A DNA stretch of 64,000 nucleotides, from the NCBI GenBank assembly GCA_017979445.1, contig CM030717.1:11117639-11181638 (forward strand), written 5' to 3'. Both the position numbers and the translations under genes were made by a program. This document shows positions 1-12,380 of this stretch, in pieces; the first letter of the stretch is position 1; every line of letters starts with the position of its first letter. Source of the DNA: Akebia trifoliata (Eukaryota; Streptophyta; Magnoliopsida; Ranunculales; Lardizabalaceae). The notes beneath the pieces were generated by a model. The model was not told the origin of the DNA. It did no database searches and was given only the letters and a program-made list of their open reading frames with translations.

Positions 1-660
1 GATTTTAAACTCGTTCTGACCCTTATTCGAGTATGATTTTTTTGACCCATCCCCACCCCTAATAGTTTTTCTAAAATCCACCCCTGCCCCACCTTTTCAA
101 AGAAGCAAGTCGCTAACAAGTAAAAGTTGAGGTGCCAATAGAAGCTCTCTCTTTTTCTCTCTCTTCCTTAGATTTCAGGTTTTTCTGGATTTAAGATTTA
201 ATATGACCCTAATCAAAATTATAATAACTACTGAAATTGTTTGAATGAGAGTTATAATGTTTTGAAACATTGAGATAATAATTTAAGCCAAAACTTTCTA
301 ATGTTTTAATGTTGTGTTTAAATCTTTAATTAAGGTGTGATAAGTAATTTAAGAAGTTGGTCGGGGCGGAGTGGATTGGTGGGGTGGGTTAAGAGGGCAA
401 GGTATATATCAAAACTGTCCCCGCCCCAAAACCAGATTGGTTAATCATTTTTAATTTCAAAACCAACTCAAAACCGAATCAATTTTCCATTTTTAATACC
501 AATACTGTCCTGAAACGATTTGAAAGTGTAAGAACCCAACCTTATATGGGCGGGTCAAGGTGAGGCACCGGTGGGGTGGGGCGGGGCAAACTTGCCATCC
601 CTAATCCCTTAGAAAAGAGTGTTTCTATTACAACACCAACTTTTGCTAAGTCAACCCCAA
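1..660. repeat. Intergenic repeats, no gene
   Basis: No coding region was recognised. Positions about 100-360 resemble the interior and right arm of the foldback element at 18,227-18,549: a 'gtgccaatag' motif followed by a similar AT-rich stretch. About 360-600 holds G-rich and C-rich stretches of the kind found at the ends of degraded hAT-like MITEs. Boundaries cannot be fixed. Confidence 0.4.
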
Positions 661-2220
661 GATGTGTGTTAATTCTAAGGTGATTTACATAAGAATTAGG
701 GTAGCATTAGCAAACGTTGGTGTGGCAATAAAATCTTTCCTAAAAAATCAGGTGTGCTTTGTACGGTACAAAGGGATATTTTATATGGATTCCCGCAAAA
801 TGATTTTGAAAAAACTTACGTTAATTCCTTTGGTATGTCTTTTGTCATCTCAACCATTTTTGGGTAATAGCGTGGCATTATGCCATTATTTCATCAGCTT
901 AGCATGATAATAGAAAGAGTCGTGTTACATTGTCTATGTTGGACACTGCGTTCAACATTACACTGATGTGGCAGTGGATAGAGAACCATTCATTTTTAAC
1001 TTGCATCTCGAGGAAAGATATCTTTGGTATTTTGTCATTGCCACATCAACATAGTGTTGAAAACAGTGTCCAATGAAGTCAGTCCAATATTTTCCTAAGA
1101 GAAAATCTATAAGTTAACCATAAAGGTTTGGTTGAAACAGAGATTAGAAATTTCGAAATTTATGTGCTAAGCAGATGAACCAGTGGCATGATGCCATGTA
1201 TATTGAAAAAAATACTAAATAAAATACTTAAAATGTTCCCAAATTTTCTCTCTAATAACCGTTCACTCTAGGATTGGCAGCGGCAGGTTAAAGCTTTTAC
1301 TGACTCTATACCCAAATTTAGCACATATACCCATACTATAATATACTCATATCCGAATTTTTATTAATTTTACTTGGATAACCACACCCGAATTTTGGGT
1401 CACTTAAATTTTTACCTTCTCCCAACTAAATCTTTTACTTCAATAATAAAAATTATGTAATAAAAAATTCTACAACATCATGTAATCAAATAGATATAAC
1501 ATAAAATCGGGCTCACCTCGTTGAATTTATTTATGAATAGAGAAATCCTATGAGAAGGGGGAGATTAGAGAGTAGAGAAGAAAATCCTAATTATTTAAGT
1601 ATATTTTATATAAAATATAAAATAACAATTTTGCCATCATGTTAACGGGTTATCGGATAGGATATAGCATATATTCATAGCCAACCCTATATTTTTTTTT
1701 GGGTAGTATTACCCAAATTCTTAATCGGGTAGAAAAACTTTGCCCATGTCAAATTTATTTGAGTTGGACGAGTTGGGAAGCGGTTATTTTTCGATTCATT
1801 GCCAACCCAAATTCACTCTCTTTCTCATTTAATACACATGGCGTCCTACCATTAATTAGTTTATCAGCTTAGCACATAAATTCTAGATAACAAATTTGTG
1901 TTCATGAGATGGCCATGACCACACCTTAAGAAGTGGAGATCTTGAGAATTAGTCGAGTTCTCTAAAAGGCCCAGGCCTTTTAGAGAAGATTTTGCCATTA
2001 ATCAACCAATGAATGACTCAAGATACTGTACACCCAAGAATTGGGTAGATATTTTATATCCATTTTCTCTTGCAAGTTGTGTGACTCTGTCTTCTAGATT
2101 CACTAAACAATAATCATTTGGCCCACCCCTTACCAAATCCACGTGCCAAAAATCAAACTTCAGTTGTTTGACATATTTTGTCTCAAGGATTGAGATATAA
2201 AGGCAAGACATTCATGTATT
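661..2220. other. AT-rich intergenic stretch
   Basis: No gene was recognised. A short frame at 662-907 has no family resemblance. About 1,270-1,815 has facing end sequences with 'ggattggcagcgg' on the left and 'ttgccaaccc' on the right, suggesting an old AT-rich MITE. A frame on the minus strand at 2,002-2,211 next to the copia remnant was not recognised either. Confidence 0.35.
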
Positions 2221-5200
2221 AATGGACCTAAATGAGTCTACTCTATGACATATGGACCTCATAATTTTTGGTACCGTTGACATGTATTGCATTTCTTCAT
2301 TTGTTATTCCACCTTACATCTTAGAAAGTGTGAAGTGATTAACTAGAGGAGTGTTACCTGGCTTGACAATGTTCAAGTTGAATTTTTGTAGACACCCAAA
2401 TTTGGGCGGGCCCTCCATGAAAAGTACCCAAAAGTACACGAAAAATGGAATTGGCCCCAAGTCCCAAATCCTCAAAAATTGACTAATCTCTCAAATAAAT
2501 AACGTAGGGCCCCTCTTACTTAGCCCATGGGCTAGGAACCTCACTTCTGCACCTTCACTGCCTCACTTCTCAACTCAACCCAATCCTATCCTAATCAAAT
2601 CCAACCCAACTTCTAAGCAATTTGGACCTAAAACCCAACCCAAAACCATCATCATCACACGTCTTAAACCCTACCTTAATAAAATTCAATTCAACCCAAA
2701 CCTATAAGATCCAAAGCCCAACCCAAAATTGTTATCCTACGCTTAAACCCAAATCCAATAATCACCACCAATCATTGCAATGATCCAATATCAATAAAAG
2801 GGAACACATGTTATCACCTCAACCTACCTCCCTAATTCATCTACTAAGCCCATCACTTTTCACTAAAAAACTAACCTATCCACATCTCACCCCTACCAAT
2901 GTTATAACCTACCCTCACCATTTTTTCCAAATCCCTCATCACAAACCACCTCACACCCCTTTTCCTTAATCAAATCACCTAACACACACACACACCCACA
3001 CCTATTTGATACATGTCACCATCTCCTCCACGCTCTAAAAAAATCAACAATTACTCTTTTAAATCCCTCCATTCTTCTAATTAAAATTCACTTCATTCAA
3101 CTCATCTAATAATCAACCCAAATGGATTGAAAGATCCAACTCATTTAGGTTACAAACAACTTGCTTACACTTCTTTCACAAATGCCATTCCACTACTCTC
3201 AATTTACACACACCCCTTCTCATAAATCTTACACCACTCTATCATTTTTCACCTTTTCATTCTATTTTACCCTTAAAAGTTATCTCTAAAATCTTATAAA
3301 ACTTCACCGCCATTCTCAACACAAAGGAGGAGGGGAAGAAAAGAAGTCTTGAAAATCACTCTCAAGCTTCATTCTCAACTCTCAATTTTCTCACAACCTT
3401 TACTATACAAACACACCAAGACTAAGACCAAGAAGTCTATTTTTGAAAATCAAGAGGAAGACCTAAAGAAAATTAAGTCAAGAAAGGTAGAGTAATGACT
3501 AAAAGAAAAGAAATAATCTCTTATCTCTCGCCCCTCCATATTTCCCCCTTCTACTTCTCTCATCTTTTTCTTTTAGTTTTGTTTTTCTTTTAGCCTTAAG
3601 ATGGGATGAAAGCATTTTTCTACCTCTAGTAGATCGAGCTCCGATTTGATTGAAAGGGTAAAGGTTGAAAAATCTTTTCAAAAAATATTTTTAAAATTCA
3701 TACACTAATGCACACACCACAAAACACTTTTTGGATTATGGCATATCCCCCTTTTTTATGAAAGTGGGCCCTTTATCGAAGAGTCTACATTCTTCAAACA
3801 TGTTCAAAGGTATGAATCATGATAGGACCCCTTCCTCAATAACATAACCCTATTTGGTTTAAATCGAAATCAAAATCCATCACACTCGAGGGCACAAAAT
3901 TGGTTTATCCAATTTTTTTGCATTTTTCAAAAATAGATTGAATTCGAGGTTACCACCAAGGGTGAAGGGAATATGGTGTCTAACATCTTTCCTATCCCCT
4001 AATATGGATCCCCCTTACTTAGATTTAGGGTGAGCTAATGGACTTTATTCATACAAGAATCACTAACGAAAAATGATCTTTCAAAAATAACTTTCTAGGT
4101 AACCATTCACACCATTTTCTAAAAAAGAATAGTAATGACTCCAAAACCCAAGTAGGAGAGATCTTCGAACTCGAAAATCTCATGTCTACAATCTTTTCAG
4201 TATTTTTCAATTTATTACGCTTGAGATAACATCAACTGACTATTCTTCCCATCTCTACTAATCTATATTCCAAGGATTTGTTTTGACGTACCAAAATCTT
4301 TCATAGAAAATTTCTTAAAGTTATTCTTTCAACCTTGTTAACCATGCTTGAACCTACAACAAACGTATCATCATACAATAGAAGAATAATGTATGAATCA
4401 CTAAACTTCTTAAAATAACAACAATGGTTAGTATGACACATAGTGTACCCAGTATTAGACATGGAATTATCAAATGTGATGTACGATTGTCTGGGCACGT
4501 GCTTTAACCCATACAAATTCTTCTTGATCTTACATATAATATTCTATTTTCCTATTGTCAAGTGCCTTTGTGACTATTGTATGTAAATATCTTCATTTAA
4601 ATCACCATGGAGAAATAATATTTTTACATCTAACTATCCTAGATATAAGTCTTCTATTGTCACAATACTCAAAATAGATTTGACAGTAGATAATTTCACA
4701 GTAAGAAAAAATATGTATGTGGAGTCAATATTTGGATTTGGTTGAAAACCTTCCGTAATCAATTTGGCCTTATATCTCTTGGCCTCATCATGTTCTTCTT
4801 TCAATTTGTAGACCAGCTTATTATGTAAAATTTTCTTATCTTTGGGTAGCTCAACCAAATGTCATATTTGATTTGATGCCAAAGAATTCATCTCATCATC
4901 CATAATAAGTTTTCACTAATTTTTTGTCTCAACTTGCATAACTTCTTCAAGATACTCTAGTTCACCATTATCAATCAACAATAAATAATGCAATGAGGAT
5001 AAATCCCCAGTTGGGGGTGTTTCCTTAGGTAAATCTTATAGATTTCCTTAGTGGAGGGAAGAGAGGCATGAGTAAGAGAAGTTAGTTTTTACTTGAATAT
5101 TTCAATCAATAGGTTTTAATATACCCCTTGACAATATTTCATCAAATTTCACACACCTATCATCTTTAGGACTTTTTGAAACTTTTCTTTTCTTTATGAC

Positions 5201-7345
5201 TTCTCCGGATCCGTTTGCATAACTTTTTTTTTATTATTGATTATGACATCCTTACTCCTAATGATTTTCTAATTTTCTTGGTTTGAAAATTGGTAGCCAA
5301 ACTCATCAATGTCATATCCAATAAATATGCATTTTATGGATTGAGGGTCTAATTTACTCCTATCATTTGAATCTATATAAATATAAGAAGTACAATATAA
5401 AATTATCAAGTATGACAGACTTACCTCTTTTCCAGTCCATGTTTCTTCTTGTAGTCAAAAGTCCAATGCAATTGATGGTCCTCCGCAAATTAAGTAAGCG
5501 AAAGTGTTCATAGCATCAATCCAAAAAGATTTAAGCAACCCTACATGAATCCTCATATTTTTGGAACGTTTATAATAGTTCTATTTATGTGCACAACAAC
5601 ACCATTCTTTAATGGTTTCTTTGGACTATTTTCAAACATTTGATCCAACTAAATACACATCATTCTTCAAATTCATCAATGCAATACTCCCACCATTATC
5701 TAACTTGAGGGACTTATATTTCGACTTGTTTCATTTTCAACCAAAGCTTTCCACTTTCTAAACACAGTAAATCCCTTAAATTTATGTTTTACAAAGTAAA
5801 TCCAAAGCTTTCTAGTATTATCATCGATGAAATTAACAAAGTAACGAGAACCACCAAGTGAAGGTACCTAGGTTTATCCTTATACATCAGTGTGAACCAA
5901 CTCTAATTTCTAAAGCTTTGGAGCCCTTTTGATATTTGTAAAATTCTGCAATCTTCACAAAATTCTAAATGAATCTATTTTAATCCAGACAATTTACCTT
6001 TTAAATAAATTACCTTCATTCCCTTCTTGCTCATGTGCCTAAGCCTTCGATACCATATATTTGTATCCACCCCTGCGGTTGCCACTATAATTGAATTATT
6101 GGTATCAAATATAACGTAAAATGTACTTTCTTTCTTACGATGAGCTACCACCAAAACCCATCTTGTCATCTTCCATGAATCACCCCAGGATGTGGTAAAT
6201 GTTCCTAAATCCGCAAGCTGCCCACCAGGAAAAAAAAAACTCTTTTTAATTGTTAAACATGCCTCACACTTTTCAATTGTAGAGATATATCATCTGATAC
6301 GCTAATTTATACATCTTTTCAATAATTTTGCAAAAGTCATCCCCAAAGTAGACCTTTCCAAAATTACTCTGCACATAATTTTGTAAGATTTGTCGATGAC
6401 AAATAACATGGAATGATGCACTAAAATCTACAACCCACGAGTCATTACGTGCAGCAACAGACGAAATTAAAGCATCATGATCAGTATCATTAGAGAGGTG
6501 TACCGAGTATTTAATTCTCTAATTAGTTTTTTCAATAGATTTCTTTGCAGCTTTACAATTCCTTTTCAAGTGTCCCTTTTTACCATAGTTCCACAACTAT
6601 CTCATTTTCCTTAGGGAGGTTTCAACTTATTTTTCCTTGATTTTGAACATCCACAATTTTTGTTCCAACTTTTTGTCATTTTGCATCTTTTTTCACATTT
6701 AAAGCATTCCACGATATCTCTATGCTCCTGAAGTCTTCCTACATGTTCCATCACTTAGGAGTACACTAATAACATCACCATACTTCAACATACCAAAACT
6801 AGAAAAAAATTTCACGGCCATCACCAAACTATCCCAACTATGTGACAATATAGATAAAATCACTTTAACCCTGATTTAATCTTCAAAACTAATCCTAACA
6901 GATTCTAATTGACTCATGAATGTGTTGAACTTGTTCAGATGCTTAGTCTCATTAGCAACGTTAGCCATCTTGATATTGAAGAGTCTTTCCATTAAGAATA
7001 CCTTATTTGAGGGTGAAGGTTTCTTGTACATCTTTAAAAAATAGCTATCAGATCTAATGTCGTCTTCACCTTAGAGATATTTAACATCGCAGATGAAATT
7101 AGAGATAGTCTAATCGTATCCAAGGCTTTCTTATCAAAAATATCTCAGTCGTCATCTATCATATTTGTTGGCTTCTTCAATTTTCCTCCTAAAGAGAGAT
7201 AAAAATCTTTTTGGTAGAAGGTATCTTCGATTTGCCTCTTCCAAAATCCAAAGTTTGAACCATTGAACTTTTCGATTTTCACTTTTCCTTCTTTGTACAT
7301 TGCACGCCTTTGAACCTAAAGGTTTTGATACTAGTTGTTAAGCTG
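2221..7345 (-). mobile_element. Decayed Ty1/copia retrotransposon, minus strand
   Basis: A copia gag-pol relic read right to left, broken by many stops and frameshifts. Seen in order: a primer-binding-site-like sequence near 7,330; gag with a zinc knuckle at about 6,545-6,600 where two cysteine positions have become Trp and Tyr; the GAG-pre-integrase block at 5,975-6,169 (WYRRLRHMSKKGM); integrase core pieces near 5,700-5,900, including a DNGG motif; and reverse transcriptase at 4,191-4,860 with YGLK and a damaged YDD (YDDTFVVGS). The RT continues at 2,221-2,386 beyond a nested solo LTR (QYMSTVP). RNase H and the 3' LTR were not found. The element is dead; its lineage within copia was not assigned. 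Confidence 0.85.
2387..4190. mobile_element. Solo LTR nested in copia RT
   Basis: The segment begins TGTAGACA and ends TGTCTACA, a perfect 8-bp terminal inverted repeat with canonical TG...CA ends. It is flanked by ATTTT (2,382-2,386) and ATCTT (4,191-4,195), a 5-bp target duplication with one mismatch. Copia reverse transcriptase reads up to 4,191 and resumes at 2,386 on the minus strand, so the 1,804 bp is an insertion. No gag, pol or primer site lies inside, which fits a solo LTR left by recombination of a longer element, probably gypsy-type from its size. The plus strand is strongly pyrimidine-rich over 2,500-3,500. Orientation cannot be fixed because the ends are symmetric. Confidence 0.85.
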
Positions 7346-7530
7346 AACATAAACAATTGAGGTAAAAAAAAGAAATAAGATGCAATCACATATAGAAACA
7401 TAGATTTTTATGCGATTCTCTCAAGATTGAGGTACGTCTATGAATCACACCAATTCCACTATAAAGAGAAAACGCGCAATTACATATTTTACCCTTTCCC
7501 CAAAGAACAATAAAAATATACCTCAAGTAG
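7330..7530 (-). repeat. Probable 5' LTR and primer site of the decayed copia
   Basis: On the minus strand the sequence near 7,326-7,345 reads like a degraded tRNA-iMet primer-binding site (tagtatcaaaacc), preceded by '...cttaaca', a normal LTR 3' end. The LTR should extend rightwards for about 190 bp, to around 7,525, where a TG start is possible. No second LTR was found to confirm it. Confidence 0.5.
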
Positions 7531-8045
7531 GGCTGCAACCTAGGCGAGCTGGCTCGAATTCAACCCAAGTTCTACTCGATTGATGAGCGAGTCAAGGCCG
7601 AGTTATGTAGAAGATGAGTTGAGCCTGGGTTAGAATATCTCAACTCGACCTTAATTCGGGTTGAGGGTTTGGGCAACCCAACTCAATCTGAACTCAAAGT
7701 CAAATACTATTAGATAAATATTATTTATTAGTTATAGAATTTTTATTTAAAATTTTTATTCCATATTATTTTTATGGCTCGTGGACAATTGAATTCTATT
7801 GATGTGGACTTTAAGGTATGATTTGTCTAAACATTCTCTCAATGATGGATTTGAAGGTTCTATGCGATTCTATTTACTAGTGATTTATTTATTTATTTTT
7901 TTAAATATAAAAATATATAGACTAATAAAATTGAAATAATGGTAATTCAACGAGCCCAGCCCGCCCAACTTGACCAAATTGCTCAAAACTACCTAACCCG
8001 ATTTTAAAAGATCAAACTCGGGTTGAGATTGGGGATGCTCCCAAC
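7528..8045. repeat. hAT-like MITE, degraded
   Basis: An AT-rich core of about 510 bp lies between imperfect inverted ends: 'ggctgcaacc...caacccaag' on the left, and on the right a facing copy that includes 'ctcgggttgag'. It has no coding capacity. A target duplication could not be identified. Confidence 0.45.
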
Positions 8046-8570
8046 TGTTTTCATGGACACTACCTCAACTAACATTTTGTACAGTTTGGTCGATTTTATC
8101 TTCAAAGCACTTTCGGCAGAAAGAATCTGTTGGTTAGCATTTAGCTTCCTAATTCTCAAATAAGTGTACACTTAATTTTGGGTTTTGATTTTTGCTTGAA
8201 TTCGGACAAAGCATAAAAATGATTGTTTGGGCTAAAATGTATATAATATTTTGCTTAATGGCCTTCAAAATGTTTCTAGAGTTTAAAATTAATGACCAAA
8301 ATGTCCATTACTTTTAATTCAATTATCAAAATGCATGCAAAAGCCTTTTTCACCAAATAAGCTTTATAACTTTTGGAAGCACTTCCGGACCCCAAAAGGC
8401 ATATTCTTGAACATTGCCAACAAGCAGTACCTGTTGCAAATCACACTTTTTATACAAAGACAAAAGAATTTGCTCTTTACAACCTGGTCTCGAGTTTTGG
8501 CTACCTCTAACTACAGTGACGTGGCTGTCATATACACTAGTGCTATGGTCATATACTAATAGTCATAAAA

Positions 8571-8650
8571 TGGGCTTAAACTCATAGTTCAGTTGATTTG
8601 ACACATTTGAAAACAACTTTGAGGTCGTGAGTTCATGTCCAGCTTACCCC

Positions 8651-8695
<45 letters not shown>
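8571..8695 (+). repeat. SINE-like remnant with TA microsatellite tail
   Basis: A tRNA-like head has an A-box-like 'tagttcagttgatttg' (8,585-8,600) and a B-box-like 'gtcgtgagttcatgtcc' (about 8,624-8,640), the normal spacing for a polymerase III promoter. It is followed by a (TA)n run at about 8,655-8,695. It lies in the intron sequence just upstream of the first surviving NPF exon. Confidence 0.4.
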
Positions 8696-8699
<4 letters not shown>

Positions 8700-9359
8700 C
8701 TAGTAAGGTAAAATTAACCATGGGCATCTTTTGCAGGGATTGGGCCTTCTAACGAGTGTGACCACGTTGTTCAAGGCTGCCGTGTTCTCCACATGTCAAG
8801 GACATGGAAATGACAATGACAATGACCACAAATGCTTAAATGCACTAGGGTCTGGACTATGTTACTTGGCATTTGCACTCGTGGTAGTTGGGAGATCTAG
8901 TTTAACAACGTCAGTCGAAGCATTGTGGGAAGAAAAAAGAGGCGAGAAGTCCGTAAAAAATTTCTTGAAAAATGGGTTTGTGTTCATTTGGGACATCGTC
9001 ATTACAGCAACAATTATTTTCATACCAAGTTGGCGATTATTGTTTGGAATTGGTTCATCACTTATGATACCCATCATTGTGTTTGTCTTCTATTACCATA
9101 GAGAAGACTTTGTAAAAGGACGCACTGAACAACGTGAGAGCCCACTCAAACATGTGCTTTGTGTGTTAGTTGCTTTCATTTTGAAGTGTCGTACTCATCA
9201 TGTTCAAGATCATAATAATGTTCCCTACGAGAAGCAAAACGATGGTGGGCACATTTTACCTCATACAGATCGATACAAGTAACTCTCTCTCTCTCTCTCT
9301 CTCTCACTCATATATAATGTTATTGTCCAATGTATCGTTAGGACGTTAACATTCTCCAA

Positions 9360-9650
9360 TCTAGAAGCCCATAGACTTAACTCATCCTCACAAAACTGGC
9401 TCGTAAGGTGAGGATTGCCTTAGGTTTACATATAGCCCAAGGTCTTGATACCCAGGTGATGTGGGACTATCGCTCACATTCCCCCTCATGTGTATGTGTC
9501 TCCTACATCCCTGTAGTTACCCGCTCTGATACCATGTAGAAGCCCATGGGCCTAACTCATTCTAACAAAATCGGCTTGTAAGGTGAGGATTGCCCTAGGT
9601 TCATATATAGCTTAAGGTCTTGATACCCAGGTGATGTGGGACAATCGCAC
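9360..9650 (-). mobile_element. TRIM (miniature LTR retrotransposon)
   Basis: Two direct repeats of about 115-119 bp (9,360-9,478 and 9,535-9,650) both contain 'agaagccca' and 'cccaggtgatgtgggac'. They flank only about 56 bp. That interior reads, on the minus strand, as a primer-binding site TGGTATCAGAGC next to the right LTR and a purine tract TGAGGGGGAA next to the left LTR. The element is flanked by tccaa at 9,355-9,359 and 9,651-9,655. The homologous intron of NPF copy 2 (about 43,640) has an unoccupied site 'ttctccaattctttatc'. It encodes no protein and must have used enzymes from another element. Confidence 0.85.
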
Positions 9651-10524
9651 TCCAAAATTTCTATCTTTCAAGGGCATTTCGGTCCTTTGATATTAAATGC
9701 TTTTAATATAATAATTGTTGTAAACACTTTTATAGACAATTTTCTTTGAATAATGATAGAGTGATCTCAATTGACACTTTGTTGTCGTGGAAGTGTGTAC
9801 GGAACCATAAATGTTTTTCATTGAGATACGAGTGAAAAGCATCTATGGTTGTGTGTGCACCTCCATGCCAGCAAAGTGTGAATTGATGTCAATCCAACAC
9901 GACTCATTTTCTTTTGCGTTATGTGAACACGTTAAGAATGATAAAGAAAATTTTCCTACCAAAAACACCTAGAAATGCTTATTTCCAAGGTGTTTTATGT
10001 TTCATAACATGTACCCTTAAGGCATATGTTAATAAAACCCTTTTCTTTTCTGGTGAAGACAAGTATTTAATTTTCAAAAGGACAAAATATTTGGTCTTTT
10101 TCATTAAAAGATAAAACAATTAAGAACATTATTGAGAAATAAAAGTATTGGATGATGCTAATATCCCAATGAAGCAATGGATATCTTTACTACTACAATG
10201 AGAAGGGAGAATAAAGGATTATGACGACAAAAACTTAAGCCAAACAAATTTCTCACAATAAATTTAACTTTTCTAATTATTTGGGGGTTTTTTTTATTTA
10301 TCAAAACAAAACCTGCAAATGCACGATTCTCAAAACTATGATAGTTAAAATTTTAAAATTATATATGGTCTTGTTAACGAGTGCGCTTATGGTACACGTA
10401 AAAAGTGCATTAAATTCCCCTTGATAATAAGCATCTTTGGGTAATTTTAATAAAAGAAAAATTTTTTGAGGGCAATTTCGGTTCAAATGTCAAATCCCAC
10501 GGTTGTATTTAATGCACTTTAATG

Positions 10525-10684
10525 GGTGCCCTTAGGGTAGAGGTACAGATTCCCTCAGGATACACATTTTTATGGGGAAATGCAGTTTTGTATCTTGAGA
10601 CATACATATCTACGATTTCGAAACTTGTCACATCAAGAGAGTTGAATGAGTATCCCACGTGGCATAGTCACATTATCACGATTT
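10525..10684. repeat. Foldback MITE family F, partial copy 1
   Basis: Right arm and loop of a foldback repeat found seven times in this window. The loop contains 'cacatttttatggggaa' and the arm 'cacgtggcatagtcacattatcacgat'-like sequence. The left arm is missing. It lies in the last intron of NPF copy 1 and marks where high similarity to copy 2 begins. Confidence 0.65.
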
Positions 10685-12380
10685 TATATATACATGATAT
10701 TAACATCCCATGTGCCACTCTCTCTCTCTTATAAATGAATGTCCAATGTGTCATTGGGACATTAGAATCTTTCAAGGGCATTTTGGGGCGTTAGCAATCT
10801 CCAGTTCTTTATCTTTCAAGGACATTTTGGCCCTTAGTATAAAATGCTTTTAATGTAATAAATATTGTAAATTGTTCTACGAAAATATTATGCCTCGAGA
10901 TCCGGTTTCCCGTTCCTGTAAAATAGGAATGATGTATACCTGGCACTCTTTAGCTGAGTTTAAGTCAGCTTGGGCTCTTCACTAAGCCGTTCGTGCATCC
11001 CAATGTGTTTATTCTAACATTCAAAGTGTGCCACATAGACATCGTTCCTATGTCACTGTACTAGATAATGACTTATATACTATTTCCTTTTTCAACAAAG
11101 ACAAATATTTAATATTCAAAGGACCATAATGCCCTTATATTTTACACTAAAAGTAAAATAATTAAGAATATTATTGAAAAAAATAAAAAGTATTAGATGA
11201 TACAAACATCTCAATGAAATGTTGGACATTAGCATTCCCCTTATCTCTACTATTATAATGAGAGAAGGTAGTATGTCGAATGTGTAATGTCTTTCGTGCC
11301 ATTGATTTTTCTTGATTTATTATTCTTGTTTCACTTCCGCACAAAAGATGTGCTAAACAAAATATGTGGATAATTTAATTTCAAAATTTTAATACTTTCC
11401 AAAAGAATTCATTTGATCAAAATCTAACGTAGGTTCATTTAAACGTTGCGTACAAATATAATGACTTGATACATTGTAGGTTCTTGGACAAAGCTGCCAT
11501 GATAGAGTCATCATCTCATAATCCGATGGAAATAAAAGAAGAAAGAAGTAGATGGAGGCTTTGCACGGTAACAGAAGTAGAGGAAGTTAAACGTTTGTTA
11601 CGAATGACTCCGATGTGCATGACCTTCCTCGCGTATGGTATGGTGAAATCTGTTGGAAATACCTTCTTCCTCGATCAAGGAAACAACATGAAAGAAAGTC
11701 TGGGTGGAATAACACAAACTCTTAACATCTTTGTCGGTATAGCAACGATATCGAGTGTAGTAACTAAAAGACTATATAAGTTTTTAATATCGAACGCACT
11801 ATCTGGGTCAGCAAGGAAGTATGCGCCTTCAATTAAAATTGCTGTTGGAATGATCTTCTCTACATTTTGTTGCACAATTGCTGCTTGGGTAGAAACTGAA
11901 AGGCGGAATCATCTGCCCACGAAAATAACTGTCTTTTGGTTAACTCCACAATTCCTCTTGTTTGGAGCTATGGATGGATTAATTCATGATGGTGTCCAAG
12001 ATTTCTTTTACCATCAACTCCCGTATTCAATGAAGAGGTATGCTTATGCATTCACTGAAGCTATGATTGGAGGGGGAACGATTTTTTCTATATTTCTTGT
12101 TTTGATAACAAAAGCGCTGAGTGGGCAGGTAGTCCATGGATCCCAAATGAGGTGGATGACCCAGATGATGCCAAGGCCAAGTTTCATATGGACAGATATT
12201 TTCATCTATTATCTATAGTGTGCTTTGTGATTTTAAGTGCCTATACCTTTGTAGCAACTAGGTTTCCTTACCAGGATGCAGTAAACGATGAGGAAGTAAA
12301 GCAACTAGTAGTGCACCCAGTAGTGCAACCAGTAGTGCAACCGGGTGAAGTGGAGAACGACAAATAAACAATAGAAACAA

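Larger units (their letters stand above)
8737..12367 (+). pseudogene. NRT1/PTR-family transporter, copy 1, truncated
   Basis: A remnant of a proton-dependent oligopeptide/nitrate transporter-family (NPF5-like) membrane protein. Exon 3 is 8,737-9,278 (acceptor ttgcag, donor gtaact) and holds GLGLL, LAFALVVVGRSS and FIPSWRLLFGIG. Exon 4 starts at 11,480 (FLDKAA, TFFLDQGNNM, FWLTPQFLLFGAMDG, VQDFFYHQLPYSM), all typical NPF landmarks. The homologues of exons 1-2 seen in copy 2 are absent; repeats and a copia relic lie where they should be. Near 12,120 a 4-bp deletion relative to copy 2 shifts the frame to a stop at 12,216-12,218. The original frame resumes at about 12,128 and runs to 12,367 (MDRYFHLLS, FVATRFPYQDAV). 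A repeated 'caaccagtagtg' adds residues near the C-terminus. Almost certainly a pseudogene, unless unseen upstream exons lie outside the window. Confidence 0.88.

Noticed and set aside
2002..2211. 69-codon minus-strand frame beside the copia relic
   Set aside because: It does not continue the copia RT and no family was recognised; it may be chance.
8862..9077. Antisense frame over NPF exon 3 (also 42,672-42,887 in copy 2 and 11,675-11,875 over exon 4)
   Set aside because: These are shadows of transporter exons on the opposite strand.
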